A DNA stretch of 64,000 nt from Oscheius sp. JU75 (GCA_037178855.1 JASJZC010000004.1:5456001-5520000), one strand, 5' to 3'. Positions 33,336-46,119 are shown, counted from the first letter of the stretch. Numbers and translations: made by a program. The notes: generated by a model not told the origin, from the sequence alone.

Positions 33336-36300
33336 CTACTCTAAATTTTTAGGAGAGTAAAATTGAAGGACTGACTGTTTACAGCGGACTCCTCGAAGAA
33401 GAGAAAGGAATCCTCCACATTCGCCGTCTTCGGACTTTTTCTGAGCACAAAGTCCGTTGCAGGGATGCGTATTGCATACTTGGGTCTCCATGGGCTCTCC
33501 CCTGAATGTTAAAATTTGTTTTGATTTTCTTATTGTACAAACGGGCATGCTGATCCAGTAGGACAAACTCGGGTTCTCATGCGGGATCCACAGGCGCCAC
33601 AACTGGCTGTACAGGCTGTCCAAGGGGTCCAGGATTGCCATTCACCTTGAAGAGTTTCGTTAGGAGATGTTTGACGGATTAGAAAGGGGTAACTTAAAAT
33701 ATCACCTACCAGCAATGGGAATAGCTCTTGCTCTAGCTTCAAATCCTCGTCCTCCTCTATAAAATGATCGGAAGAGCACAACCATGTCGGTCGTGGCTGA
33801 TCTAATTTTCGTATTAGGTGTACCATAACAGCAATATCTAGACACTGCTTTATAAAATATTTGAACGGCATAATACCTCATTCCCGTATTGGCAAAGTCT
33901 GTACTGTTCCTGACTTCGACATAGTCCATGCAGAGAGAATGCCTGACTTTGCAGTACATCTCGAATTCTCCAGTGAACTGCATCTCGACAATATGTCTGT
34001 CTGGAGCTTGGAAGAGCCAAGAGCATTCTTGACCCTCCCTGAACTCTCTGGGATAACCGGGGCTACTTATTCTAGTCCAGCCGGATCCAACTGTCAGCTT
34101 TCCGCCACAGACTGAGCCGTACCCAGGCATGACTTGTTCGCAGAACTGCCCAGTAAAGCCGTCTGGACAACGACATCGATCACACCTAAAAATGTGTTTT
34201 GACGACTCCCTTGCACTTGGTCCCCAACAATTTACTGTTGTTGATTGGAGAAAAATTTCTGTGACACGTGAGATTCTGTTTTGCATGCGTCATCTGTCAA
34301 AGAACTCGCAGATCATTCACGGAAATGATGAGACAAAGATAGGGAAACCCCTCACGCGGTTTTGTGAGTTTGGACTATGATCACACGAACAGTTCAAAGG
34401 CAAGAGCGTGATGTAAAAGACAAGTAAAGTCAAAAGAACCTTGAAAAACAAGTTTAACACGCAAGCAAAGGCATCGTATCCGGTGGAGGCTCACCCGTTC
34501 CATATCGGCCCAAAAGAGTTCGATGTGGGCACGAAATTTATGGATTGTGGCCAGCTGACTAATTAGGTTTTACTATACAAAATTGTTGATGATCACTTTC
34601 GCTGTATGTGATTTTGATAGCACGCACAATTTCCAACGAATCCAGAAATTTTAGTTGGGCTTAAAACTCGCTGACCGGTCTCAAAAAATACAGAAATGTT
34701 TCTAATTGAACGAAACCCCTTCAAGAGTTCGTTGCCTGATCTCTATACGGGTTTCAGTTGACCTGGGCCGACTGCCTCCTACCCGGGATGATATACGACC
34801 GGCCGTCTATCGATAGTTTGGGGACTGCTAGTTCCTCTGTAGACAGCGTTCCTGCGTACCTTCTAGGGTCTGTGTAGCCTCCTCTTTGACACGGCAACTT
34901 CCGGCCACAGACACTGCCACAATAGATCTTGTTCATCAAACGAATGTCGTTAAAGGAGAGCTGATCCCGTTGGCCTGTAACTTTTCATTTGTTTTCACGA
35001 TGATCAGCAGTCTGACGTAGTGATGTATCTTTAAAGATCGCCGCCAGACGGAGAACAGCCTATTTTTAGCGACTCACCGATAGTTTTTTGATAATCAGTC
35101 ACGAAGGTGTTTATCGTGTAGAGATCATCGTATCGGGAGAAAGCTTTTGAGCTGGAATTTTTTTTTGGACTGGTTTGGGTAAAAGCCTACCGGTAATGCA
35201 TGATACTTCCATAGTCGTAGGGAACACCTGTAAATATTTCATTGGGCATTTGAACAACTCCGCTCTACCCACCTGCATTATCAACATCATCCGGGTCCTC
35301 CTTCAGGAACTGTCCCTTCGAATCCTAAAAATCCTCATCAGAGGAGTTGAGGGAAAGCTTTTTGTGTGTCTTATGAAGAAAACAGGTTTTCCTAACAGGG
35401 TCAAGACGTTCTTAGCCTTTTCTCGGCCACTTGACTTTTGCTTTGGCTCTCTCACCTTATCGATATTCTCCCATCGCACATTCACAAATTGGTCTCTGTC
35501 CGGGCGACTTTGCTACAAATGTACATCAATGAAAAACTTAAAAATGCAAACCTCGTGCCAGAATCCTAATGCGTGGGCTACCTCGTGAGCAATAACTCCC
35601 AACTGGAAAACAGTTTTTAAACAGACTTTTTATTGGACATACTCTGATACATTCTGGAGCCAGCGAAACCAGCTGTTCCTCTCCCAAAGGATGACGACCA
35701 ACATTGCTGGCGCAGCCGTCAACGTCCGTGAAAACTATTCTGTAGTAAATTCATACAAAAATAAAATATAGTGTTACCTGTTACCCGAATCAGCGTTGTC
35801 GTTCCTAACAAAGTTCAGACAGGTGATATTGTGCCAATGTTCCAGAGCCAGCTCGATGATCCTTTGTTCTCTCGATGCTAGAATTAAAGTTTCAGCAGAA
35901 CAAAGTTAATACGAACTGTGAGAACCATCGAAGCCGTAAACTATCGCGCGACTCGGATCCCAGCGTCTCAGACTCGAGCCAATAAATTTCCTCTTCACTC
36001 GACCTCGGACATTATTTAAAGCGTTCTCGTAAAGCTCTCTGGCCTGGTCCGGAAACAGAACAATGTCTCCTAAAAATCATTAATTAAAGATCACAAACCC
36101 TAAAGTACCCTCAAAATGATGGCCCCTCTCCTCCGGATTCAGTATGTCACCCTCGATATCGTCATGCTGCCGTCGATTCCATCCGCTCAAGACTTCGTTG
36201 ACCTTTGCCTGTAAGAGAGAAAAAAGTTCCTCCTTGGGTACGAATGGCGACTGCTGAACCAGTCGCGAGTCTCTCTCTCCCCTCGTCCCGCGCAGCACAA

Positions 36301-37449
36301 GTGTTACATACATAGAAGAAGATCATAACAACGGGGCTGCCTCATATGAGGGAGAGAGGAAGAGAGACGGCTATAGTAGACTGAAGATTTTTAGGATTTT
36401 CTTGGAAAGAGAAAGTATTGTGAAATTTATAGTGAGAGTAGATTCAGAAAGATTTCCTGGAAGATTCTTTTGTCTAGGACACCTCAATAAAACAACTGGT
36501 TACTTGGTCCATATACAAATTTAGGCTACTTGCAAATTGTTTTAAACAAAAAGGGTTTTTAACAAGTTCTGATCAAAACACAGTTGTGTATATATGTGGA
36601 TCCCAATTTTCTCACTTAATTAATTTCAGGCCAACGCCTTAAACGATTGTAACACAGCATATACAAAAGGGAACTTATAGCTCTAGACATCGATTTCTTC
36701 TCTGATCTTTAGCTTTCAAGACCGTTGTTTGTAATCTAAACTGCTCCGAAAGTCTCGGGAAACAAAAACATCAGTTTTTCAACGAAGCAGAAAAGAACAG
36801 GTTCAAAAGGTTACATCACAGGTTGAACACTGTGATAGAGCGAAGATTACCTTTGCCGGATGACTCGTCTCTTCCAGGTCACGTATTTTATCCATGTAAT
36901 ACTGGACCGTCTTTTGGTCCTCTTTAGTCAGTCCCATTCTGAGCTTTTTGTCATCGATGGACCGTCGCGCTCGACGTTCTTTCCGGGGCTCTTCAGTCTC
37001 ATGCTGCTGAAAAAAGCCTGTTTTTTTGTTCTGTCTACCACAGAGATCGTTTGTCCTTTCTCATTTGGGGCAAAAACAGTCTATCTATCTGTCTGTTTTG
37101 GCTTTACCAGCTGAACAGGTGTTGAAACTTTAGGGTCTCTGCGTCTCCCGACTGTAAGACAGAAAGACGAATGGGGGGAATCAAAACGATAACGGGACAC
37201 ACGAGACAGTCCGAACGAGTTTCAAAAAATATTGTTTTGAGAAAATGTGAGCAAAACGTCAACTTGTAATATTTACAAAGAAATAGGGGACAGGGTACAG
37301 AAAAACTGGAAACGCCAAGAATCACAAAGTTTTTTTTTTTTCGGACCCCGCGCCAGGGCCCAAACGACGCCCAAACGAACCTTGAGAGAGTAAGAATAAA
37401 CAGTAGAAAAAACAGCAGTGGCTATGAAGCAGCGTAATAAGGACATCAT
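33336..37449 (-). CDS. Astacin metalloprotease with EGF, CUB and TSP1 domains (nematode NAS group V)
   Basis: A signal peptide exon (MMSLLRCFIATAVFSTVYS, 37449-37381) and a propeptide exon (37009-36851, with TKEDQKTVQYYMDKIRDLE) lead into the protease. A basic site RRARR may be cut by furin-like enzymes. The zinc site is HEVAHALGFWHE (about 35600-35552), split by a short intron. The Met-turn SIMHY lies near 35200-35215. After the catalytic domain come an EGF-like segment (CRCPDGFTGQFCEQ), a CUB domain with CSWLFQAPDRHIVEMQF (about 34130-33700), and a thrombospondin-1 repeat (WQSWTPWTACTASCGACGSR). This order is the hallmark of C. elegans NAS-33 to NAS-38, which act in cuticle moulting, hatching and collagen processing. 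Which member it is cannot be told. The frame join between the signal and propeptide exons via 37148-37108 is unresolved. Confidence 0.9.
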
Positions 37450-37928
37450 GGTCTGTGTGCTGCCTCGCGCGGGGCGAAACCCGGTAGAGGCGACCCGCCC
37501 ACTCGACCACCCAACCGCCCAAGAAGGAGAGAGAGAGAGAGAAGAAGTCAAGAGACTTATATCACAGTCGCAGAGTTACTGGAAGCAGGAAGCTATCCTA
37601 GGATTTCAGTTGATTACTTGCAATGCAATTCTTATGCTCCAATGCTTATTCCGAGCCTTCTTTCAGCGAGTAGTAACATTCTGTTCTTCTGTACCGTATC
37701 GTTTTCCTGCACTTTGACGACCCACGTCGGTTGGAGAGAAGGTAAAAAGCTCTCCCGATGAGAAAGCTACAGCGAGCCAGAAGACAGTAGCTCCATAGTC
37801 AGCAGACGTAGAAGTACCGGGAAGATGAAAATCCAGCTACAAAAACCAAGAAAACTAGCAGGATAACCAGAACAAACGAAGGAACACAACAAGAGAGAAG
37901 ACTACCGCACATAATCTTTATTTTCCCC

Positions 37929-38309
37929 TTAGGCGTTGTATTCGATGGGGAGATTCTTGCGGCGGACCATTCCATCGCCCTGGAACCATTCGCGGCGGAA
38001 CTGCTTGGCGGCTCCATCCGGGGTGTTGGTCCACTCGATGGTGATACGATCGTTGTTCGTATCCTCCTGTCCGAAGGCGAAAGCATCGCAGCTCACAGCC
38101 ATCAGAGTAGCTTCCTTCGGGTCCAGACAGCCACAGGCAGGATCCACACCGAGACGACGCATGTTGGTAGTCTTGATGGCCCATCCAATGCGACGAGCAG
38201 AGGAGTTGACGATCTTGACGTGGTACGTGTGTTTGTCATCGTAGGGAGCGTTGAAGACTATCTTCGATCCGGGCTGGGTAACGATGTCTCCGGGAGGAAC
38301 CGTGGCCAT
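37929..38309 (-). CDS. msp: Major sperm protein
   Basis: A single intronless exon encodes 126 residues. It is very similar throughout to C. elegans MSPs, for example [55 protein letters not shown] and the C-terminus [14 protein letters not shown] polymerises into the filaments that drive amoeboid sperm crawling. It is also released as a signal for oocyte maturation and ovulation. It is confined to nematode sperm, which fixes the phylum of this window. Length and start agree with the family. A poly(A) signal AATAAA begins within ten bases of the stop (37916-37922), so the 3' UTR is very short. A TATA box precedes it. Confidence 0.97.
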   Translation of the reverse strand: MATVPPGDIVTQPGSKIVFNAPYDDKHTYHVKIVNSSARRIGWAIKTTNMRRLGVDPACGCLDPKEATLMAVSCDAFAFGQEDTNNDRITIEWTNTPDGAAKQFRREWFQGDGMVRRKNLPIEYNA

Positions 38310-38352
38310 GGCGATCCGATGTTGTAATAAGCTCTGTTCTGGATTCCTCGCC

Positions 38353-38384
38353 TTTTATAGTTTCTTGGATGTTGCCTAATTATC
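38353..38384 (-). promoter_or_regulatory. TATA box and GATA site of the MSP gene
   Basis: On the minus strand TATAAAA lies 44 nt before the MSP ATG (38359-38353), and TTGATAA lies about 25 nt further upstream (38384-38380). C. elegans MSP genes use a TATA box and GATA-type sites for sperm-specific expression. The similarity of layout is observed; function is inferred. Confidence 0.65.
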
Positions 38385-38389
38385 AAGTT

Positions 38390-41300
38390 TGCTTGTTTTT
38401 GATGCAAAAACTTCTTTTTTTTTGTTGCAAGTAGCAGAGTAATAAAGCACTCAGCAAGTCAAACCAAGTTGAAATTCAAAGCTATTTTTAAAGTTACCGC
38501 AAATGGAAGCTTTGTGAGGAGCTTGTCGAGGGACACCTGACAAGAGTTGGCAGGACAAGCGAGGCAATTAGAGTCCAGTTCGTCGCCAGTTGCTCCCTCC
38601 AGAAGATCGTCTCCTCTTCTCCTCTAGCATGATCATGTTGCTTTTCATGTAAAGAAGTCTACCTAATCAATTCTTTTGCACTGACTCTCCTCCCTCATTC
38701 TTCGTCTTGAGACTAGGAGCTGGGGTAGTCCTGAGCAACCCAGGTCCGAACACGCAGTCTACCCTCTGAGGGCCTGATTGGGATTCGGAAATTGGGTAGT
38801 GGAGACTGAGGGTAGTGTCTTGTGATGGGAGGATTGAGGTTTGGAAGCTCTAAAACATTCACAGGCCAAAGGAAGGAGGTTCAAGGATTGCCAAACTATC
38901 GACCAATGGCCGTAAATTGAAAGCTAGAACTCTCGCTACAGCTGAACATTGTCAGGTTAGTTTCTTTTTGTGTCTTCTTCCCTCTCTGTCCCTCTGTCCT
39001 TCTGTGTCTCTGTCCTTCTGTGTCACTGTGCTTCTGTGTCTCCGTGTCCCTCTGCTCTTTAATATGCTCGAGAATTGTGTCGAAGTTGGTGAAATCCCGC
39101 TACTTGTTTCTTTGAAACTCGACCTGTCACGGCAAATAAAGTTGAATTTGACAGGATTTTCATATTTCGACATCGGTACTGCTTGTGTCGAGCGCTCTCT
39201 AGTTCTCGAACCTTCGCAACTGGTCAATGAGCCCATTCTGTTTTTTTTAACCGTATCCATCGAATCTTGGGCATGTCAGGGGCGTGAGTTCTTCAGGCAG
39301 AGTTCAGGAGTCTGAACGAACACGAACACGAAAACCCTGCAAAATTAAGCCGAGATCGTCGTCCCTTCTTCATTTTTTTATATAATTCGACTTTTATTCG
39401 TCTTAGGCTTTTTATAATTCGTCTTTCTTCTCATGTACTCCAGGTTTGAGCAGAGGATAATTGTATTAACCATAACCGTTGAGACATTACTCCCAATTGA
39501 GCACTAAAAATATCTAAAAAGCACTATGTTTTTGACGAGTGTTCGTGTTCGTATGTTCACGATCAGTTCGTTCGGCGAACAAACATTGGACAGGCCAAAT
39601 GTTCGTGTTCGATTCGCAGACGAACAGAAACGGCTCTGTTCGGTTCGTGTTCGGCTCGGTCCTCAAAAAGTACTCGATTGTTCGGTTCGTATTCGGCCAA
39701 AAATCCGGTGTTAGCCCAACCCTCCTGTGGATGCCTGATGTGTTGGTCGCTGCTGTCTCTGCTACTCAGGACAAGAACTGTGGACAGAGAACAATACTAC
39801 TGCCTACTATTGACGAGGAGAGAGAAAGATTTCCATAACTAAAAACACTACAATGAGTCAACCAACATAGCCGGCCTGTTCTGTGGAATTTCGAAGTCCC
39901 GTCTGCTCAAGAGGTCCACTTGGATCTGGACAACGGTAATGTGACTCTCTCTGTCTCTCTATCTTTATGTCTCTTCCTATGGTACTCCAAACCCTAAAAT
40001 TTTATAAACTAGACACTAACTAAATTAAGACACATTAGTAAACAAAAACGGAACAAGACAAAATTCTATGTACACGTATCACAGCGTTCGGCTTCGATGT
40101 TGGTAGTTTTGGGCATGACTATAGGACAATGAAAAGGGGACGAAAAAGTTTACTTTTCCAGGGACTGGGATCAGCAATTTTTGGGACTGCTTTGAGCTAA
40201 ATCTATAAAGATAGTTTCCTAAACTACGGTAAACCAAACTAAACAGCAGTCCACTGGGTCGGGCTGATTCTTCGGATCATTTCCCGTAATATGGCGAAGT
40301 GATGCCAGTCCACGGAGAGAGTAACAGTGACAATATTGTGGAGGGGGAAACAAGGGGTCGGGGGGGTAATTCCTCAGTTCATACGGAAGCTATTATGTAG
40401 ACGGCTTGAAAATATTATAGAGTCGGAATTATAGACGCGGATATTATGATACACTTGACTAGAATCCTCAGCTTTGAAGTTGACTGAAATGTGAGTTTTG
40501 TGGTGAGAAAAAGAGGCACTTTACCAAGAAAAACTGTGAGAAAGAACTGGGACAGGAAAGGGGTGGCACACTCTTGGGAGATTGAGTAGACTACGGCAAT
40601 GTAGAAGGCACTGCTAGAGATTGCTGAAGTTTGAGCTGTTAATTTTGAGCTGCACCTGTATTGTCTAGTTGTCTCTTTGTCTATTAGTCTCTCTGCTTCC
40701 ATGTATCCTTGGTTCTATGTCTCTGTCTGTCTTTTATCTCTGTTGCTTCGTCTATTGACCGATCTCACATCTACCAAGAAAAGATCATAATCGAGGAGTT
40801 CAGTTTTTGAGCAGCGTGTAAGGTTGACTACATATCCGGACAAGAACAGTTTGTAGCGTAACCCTTTGTTCAAAAAAGATTGTATAAAATAGGGGCGTGT
40901 TGAACTCTTGAAGGTCTTGATTGCAACTCTTTCAAACAATGACTCCAGTCCTCTGTTCTCATATTATACAAAACGAGGGATAGTTCTCCACCTCCGCCAC
41001 CACGGAGAAGAGAAACACTCACCTGCAAGAGACTTGGTGAAACAGTCCAATATTTGAGTCAGTGGTTACATATCTGAAAATTTGATGGTAAACAGTTGAA
41101 GATCGATTCCGAGGGTGTGAAAGAGACTGAAAAAGACTCTAACTCTCAAAGGGAGGAGAGGGAAGAGTCTCGAGACCTGGACGACCGTTGTCATAGAGTG
41201 TGTGAAAAGATGAAAAGAGAGAATGGGGCTGGGTTAGAGCATTGCCCCTTTTGCCACATAGCAGTGAGAGAGGGGCTCCTTTTATCGGCCACGACCTTTA

Positions 41301-42360
41301 TCAGTGGGCAGGAGATTAAAAGGTCCTGTGAGGACACTACGAGAGATTCAAACAGTGTCTAGAAGGATATCTAGAAGTTAAAATAAGGACGAAGTACTGT
41401 CACTGTCTCTATGTCTCTGTTTCTTTGTCTTTTTGTCTCTCTCCCTCTCTGTCTCTCTCCTTCTCTTACTATCTGTCTCCCTGTCTCTCTCTCTCTCTAT
41501 CTATGTTTGCTCAGAAGACAACCAGTACTAAAAGTAAGCAAGAGCGGTAGTAGATCCGCGCCATAACCTAATAACTCGACATGGAACTGATAGTGACCTT
41601 GAATCAGGCCGTGGGGATAATCTTACATAATTGCCCAGGTAATCCCTGGTTATAAAGAAAGTTTCCCAACAACACAGAGAGAGAGAGCAGAAACGATAAG
41701 AAGCTACGTGGCGCCGCGTCGTCACTATGGGAGAGGAGAAAATCGAGAACGGGAGACGCCATGCTCATAAGTCGTATAGTTGGAAACGGCAGCGGGGAGG
41801 CTCCTTTTTTATTGAGGACCAGTCGAATACAGAGAGTGGGAGGAAGTAGCGTGTGGGCCTGTGCCTGCCCATAATCCTGCGCATATTTTGACACGTACAC
41901 GGGGGACAGCCACCCGTTTTGTACACACAGAGCAGCTTCTTTGTGCTGACCGTACTCACTATCAGAAGAGGATTTTGAGAGAGAGCTTGTGACTTGTTAT
42001 CAAAGGAGATAAGAGGTACTCTTCGCTCAGCATGCAATTAGAAGTGAAGGAATGTGGGCTTATAATCGGTCAGTTCCTTCCAAGCCAGAATTATGTCGAT
42101 AGTTTGAAATAACCTGAAAGAGAATGAAAAGATGGTGTCGAGGGTTTTTACAGCTCCAAAACTATTATAAACAACTTGATTTCTGAAACTTCCTTTGTAG
42201 TTTGCGGGTACAACGAACACATCTCCGGCTTGACAATGTTCTGCAAACGTATATATTTCGATCTATTCTACAGCTTTGCAGAACATCACAAGTTATAAAA
42301 AGCTGTATTCTTGGTGAAAAGTGCCGGGCAAAAGGGAGACTTCGCAACATAATTAAAATT
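38390..42360. other. Gene-poor, repeat-rich region
   Basis: I find no complete gene here. 39310-39720 is rich in GTTCG/CGAAC words (GTTCGTGTTCGTATG, CGGTTCGTGTTCGG), a degenerate repeat array. Protein-like scraps flank it (KARTLATAEHCQ near 38922; LWMPDVLVAAVSATQDK near 39725; PVLWNFEVPSAQEVHLDLDN near 39878) but cannot be joined into a product. 41397-41512 is a CT-rich low-complexity tract. Confidence 0.5.
41397..41512. repeat. CT-rich low-complexity tract
   Basis: Degenerate GTCTCTCT/CTCTCTCT units without coding meaning. Similar tracts occur throughout the window, and explain many long spurious ORFs. Confidence 0.85.
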
Positions 42361-42361
42361 A

Positions 42362-42545
42362 CAGTCAACTCTCGTAGATACCCGATATAGTAGACTTCAC
42401 CATATAGTAGACAAATTTAATGCGAAAAACGAAAAAACACCGATTCCAGTACAGTTGTAGTTTGAACTACACGCCAAATTTGCGTACGACACGTGCCACC
42501 TTGACGCAAAGTCGGCTTGGTCCAACTTTTGTGTCTCGTTTTCCA
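42362..42545 (+). mobile_element. Partial Tigger-type element, left end only
   Basis: CAGTCAACTCTCG, then CCCGATATAGTAGAC, AATGCGAAAAACG and TTTGCGTACG follow in the same order as the left end of the element at 1592-2470. No matching right terminus is found downstream. It is a truncated, decayed member of the same family. Confidence 0.7.
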
Positions 42546-43302
42546 TTGCTTTGCCCTCACGTTTGCTGTCTTTTCGGTAATAGTTCGGCAGGCGGTCTCC
42601 TTCGTTTGAATTTTTAGCGCGTTTTTACGAATTCGCCCAAAACCGGGTTTTCTGAATTGATTCACTCTTTTTCAGAGATTCTAACTATGTTTATTGAATT
42701 CAACGGGTAAAGGAACCTCCCGAATGTGAAAAAGATCCCGAAATCTGTGAGCTTTACCGTTGTTGCTCCAACATAAAAACTGTCCACTATCTCTGCAATT
42801 ATCTGCTATTTTTAATGCTTCAGGAGGTTCTTTTACACGCTGTATACAATAAAGTTAGATTCTCTGAAAATGAGTGAATTATGTCAGAAAAACCGATTTT
42901 GGACGAATTTCTACGAGCGAAACGAGGCCTGCCGAACTATTATCGTACTTTTCTCTCCTTTATGGTATTTTTATGCTAAAATTTAACGACAAAATGCGCC
43001 GGAGGCCAGACGGTACAGGCTGATTGTTCTTTGGGCATTCAATTGTTTAGAAGTTGCAAAAGAAAGACTGGTTTCACGAAAAAAATGACCGGGTTATAAC
43101 CTGTCATTTTGGCCGGGCGATTTGCTTTTCCAAATGTTGGTTCGAAATTTAAACAAACTTTCCACATAGACTCGGTCTTACCGCGATAACCCTCCCACTC
43201 GAGTCTCCACTCCTTGGGTGTTCAAAATTTACATCACTTCCTCTCTTTCCGCTCCGTTATGCCTTTTTTAATTTCCACAAAATGGCATGGTTTCAGGTAA
43301 AA

Positions 43303-44466
43303 ATGAAGGCTATTTCCCTGTGCAGCCTTGCTACTCGCGCCATGATGCGCTCGGCCCCGATTGCTACTCGTCAAATGCAGCACCGTTGTCTTGCCACTAC
43401 CCAAAGAGGTTTGTTTTTTTTTACTTCTGTTGTCAAGAAAACGTAAATTTTAGCTCTTTCCATAAACACGGAGCTGGCACAGGCTCTCGGACGGGAAATC
43501 CAGGCCGAGCAGCAGCTTTCCCAGGACAATTTGGGCGGCTCGTCCGCTCCCGCCATCCCCGGCTTCCAGATTGCCACCAACCAGTCGGAGGTCCGTCTCA
43601 CCAAGCAGCATGGAGCCGAAAGGTTGGATTTTCTCTTCTTCTTTTTTTTTTGATACGTGCACCGTCGTTGCAATGGAGAAAAAAATACAATTTTCAGCAT
43701 TCTCGTCGTCTTCAACGTCAGCCACAGTGTGGACATGGATGAGGCCAGCGAAGAGGAGTTCCAGCAGCCCGAGGCCGCTCCGGTCCCTGTGGCCCTTCCC
43801 CCTTTCACCATCGAAATCACGAAGAGCGGCCAGCGTCTCTGCTTCCAGATGGATCTGGTCGAGAGCCACGATGCTCAAGGAGAATGTAAGACTTTTCAGC
43901 GTTTATTTTCATCATTTCTTGACCAAGAGTTCCCTTGAGTGATTTGGGTTCGATTCCAGTTGATTTTTTGGCCATACAACCTATAGCCTAGTTGGTTAAA
44001 TAGTCGAATTGCAGTTCAGACAGACAACCCGTGTTCGATCCTCAACTGATGTTTCCTTTTTTTAGCCATTCAAAATTGCAACTCTTGATCTAAAAGTGAT
44101 GAAGATGTTATAGAGTCTGTTCTCCCTAATTTGACTATTTTTTGAATTTGTATTTTGCCATTTTTCAGACGACTTCCGTGTGGAAGAGTTCTACATCGCT
44201 CCGGCCGTCCAGAATTCCAATGAGGATGTTCCCTCCGAAATCTACGCCAGCAGCGGAAAATACATTGACCCCGTATGTCTTCTTCTGCCTTTTTCACTAA
44301 AAAAAAATCATTTCAGGATCTCCACGAGCTGCTCTTCGTGCGCTACCTGGAAGAGCGCGGTTTTGATGCCCAGTTCTGCAAAAATCTTGTCGCCTACGCC
44401 ACTCACTACGAGCATTCTCAATACGTCGGTCTTCTCAACAAAATCAAAGCCTTTGTCGGCAACTAA
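43303..44466 (+). CDS. C1QBP: Mitochondrial matrix glycoprotein p32/C1QBP (MAM33 family)
   Basis: Five exons (43303-43408, 43454-43622, 43698-43885, 44169-44272, 44317-44466) join in frame to 238 residues. TTTCAG eight bases before the ATG is a probable spliced-leader site; an in-frame ATG at 43282 lies before it. The N-terminus is an Arg/Ser/Thr-rich mitochondrial targeting peptide (ATRAMMRSAPIATRQMQHR). The mature part has the family's order: ELAQALGREIQAEQ, an acidic stretch, FTIEITKSGQRLCFQMDL, DFRVEEFYIAP, and the C-terminal helix DLHELLFVRYLEERGFD...FCKNLVAYA. The protein forms doughnut trimers and supports mitochondrial translation and ribosome assembly. Its intron 3 carries a tRNA-like sequence. 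Confidence 0.93.
43983..44045 (+). repeat. tRNA-like sequence in a p32 intron
   Basis: TATAGCCTAGTTGGTTAAATAG (A box) and GTGTTCGATCCTC (B box) are spaced as in a tRNA, but the arms pair poorly. Probably a tRNA-derived SINE head or tRNA relic. Confidence 0.55.
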
Positions 44467-45363
44467 GCCTCTCCCCTTCTCATCTTTTTGACGATTGTCA
44501 ACCCCTCCCCCATTGCCTCGTTTTTGCTAGAAATTTAGTTTAGGTTGTTGACTTTTTAGCTTGTCTACTCCATGTTTTGTCTTTGGTTATTGTTGGATTG
44601 TTGACCCGCCTCCACTTTTACAGACTGAAACCTTTTTTCAAATCTTCGTTTTTATTTAATTCAATGATAAGCATTGAACAGATCGAACAGTTGGAATCGA
44701 GAGCCGCGTCGGGGTCTCCAGTACAGCCTGAGAAGCCTAGAGGAAACTGGCAGACGACCGCAATGAAAACCTCAGTACACGACATCAAAACCCGTGCTGT
44801 ACAGACGCTGGTAAAAAAAAAGTAGTCCACAGTCCCTCGGACTGGTGTAATCCATTAACACTGCAAGAAAGACATTGTCGGGGTTGGCCACGAGAGTTGT
44901 TGACACAATCTGTGTTCACCCAGGCAGTGTAGCGAACAGTTCGTAGTCCAAGAATGCAAAGCTCTCTCTGTTGCAGTGATATTCGAGCCGAAAATAGCTG
45001 CCTCGTAATTCCAGCTTCCTGACCGCAATGTCTGAAAAATTATAACCTTGTGTCTTTTATAAGGACTCTCTACGGACAAGAAGAAGCTGAGATCCTCAAG
45101 GCGATTAACAGGTAGGCCACCTCCTTTGTCTGTATTACAGAGGGTTCGGAAAATGTCAGGTAGATAAGAGGAGACAGACAGAGAACATGAACACAAACCT
45201 TCGCGAAGACTGCTAGACGGTCTCTGTCAGTTGTTTATACAAAAAAGGCACTGGTAGATGTAGAGAGCGCCTATATCGTGCAAGAATACTTTTCATGTAC
45301 ACAGCTTTCCTGTAGATGTTCCAAATAACAGCTAGTTGTCGATGAGACCTATGAACATTTTAT
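44467..45363. other. Region between p32 and the PLA2-like gene
   Basis: It contains short ORFs on both strands, including a 113-codon minus-strand ORF at 45196-44855 with several cysteines and a plus-strand piece near 44665-44825 (SPVQPEKPRGNWQTTAMKT). Neither is recognised or joined to a neighbour. Confidence 0.4.
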
Positions 45364-46006
45364 TCAAATATACTCTGAGATACTACGAATTGAGCCAATT
45401 AAAGCCTTCTCGTGTCGGACACAAATACCCATGAAGCGTTTGGAGCAGACTGCCTGCTCTTCAACTTCAAGACAGGCACGGAGTCGAGTCTCTCCATAGA
45501 CGGTATCGAGAAAGTGGGCCTTCCTTGTAGATACACTGCGTCCCGTATCTACTCGGCTGAGACATTTGTAGAAGCTAAAGGTCACTGTCGCTGTCTCTCA
45601 GAGAACTCGAACTGACTTGATCTCACATTTACAGTAGTACAGTGGGTAGTTCTGCTTGTTCTCGAGGCCATACTTCGTAGCTCCGAGTTCAATGTGGATT
45701 GGACAGCTCAAGTGCTGAAGACAGCACTTTTTTATGGAACTGTGGGCTCCGTGAGCTGTGCGGCAGTAGTCTTTTGGGTGATGTGAGCCTGGAAAAGGAG
45801 GATGACAGTGACCCGTTTCACTTTTTGCTCTCTCTCTCTCTGCCTCGCGCAAAAGGAATGTCTGGTACCTGTAACGGAAGCGCCATAAAAAGTCTTCGTA
45901 TTGTGAATAACTGCCGAAACTGATGAAATATGTGTGGAAGCCACTCACCGTAACCGATATCTAGGAGGAAGACTAGAGACAGTGACAGAGACAGCGCTGC
46001 TCTCAT
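45364..46006 (-). CDS. Secreted group-III phospholipase-A2-like protein with altered active site
   Basis: Four exons (46006-45949, 45910-45869, 45788-45627, 45584-45364) join in frame to 160 residues. A TTTCTTTCAG upstream of the ATG is a likely spliced-leader acceptor. The signal peptide is MRAALSLSLSLVFLLDIGYG. The rest follows the bee-venom/group III PLA2 pattern. KKCCLQHLSCPIH stands where the family has CC-x-x-HD-x-CP, and then ATKYGLEN and FYKCL follow at the family spacing. The catalytic His is kept, but the adjacent Asp, a calcium ligand, is Leu. The calcium loop (normally W-C-G-x-G) is degenerate, and one Cys of the C-x-C pair is lost. Active relatives cleave the sn-2 acyl bond of phospholipids. 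This one is probably inactive or acts by binding. The third intron is 42 nt and its acceptor choice rests on keeping FYKCL in frame. Confidence 0.65.
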
Positions 46007-46119
46007 GGCGGCATCCAGCCACTGTTCACCCAACTTCGTCTGAAAGAAATTGGAGCTTATTTGAGAGGCAGACAGAGACTGAAAATTAGGTGAATCAGAT
46101 AACACTAGATTGAAGAAGA

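Noticed and set aside
44855-45196. 113-codon minus-strand ORF with cysteines
   Set aside because: Could be an extra exon near the PLA2-like gene, but no signal peptide, join or family supports it.
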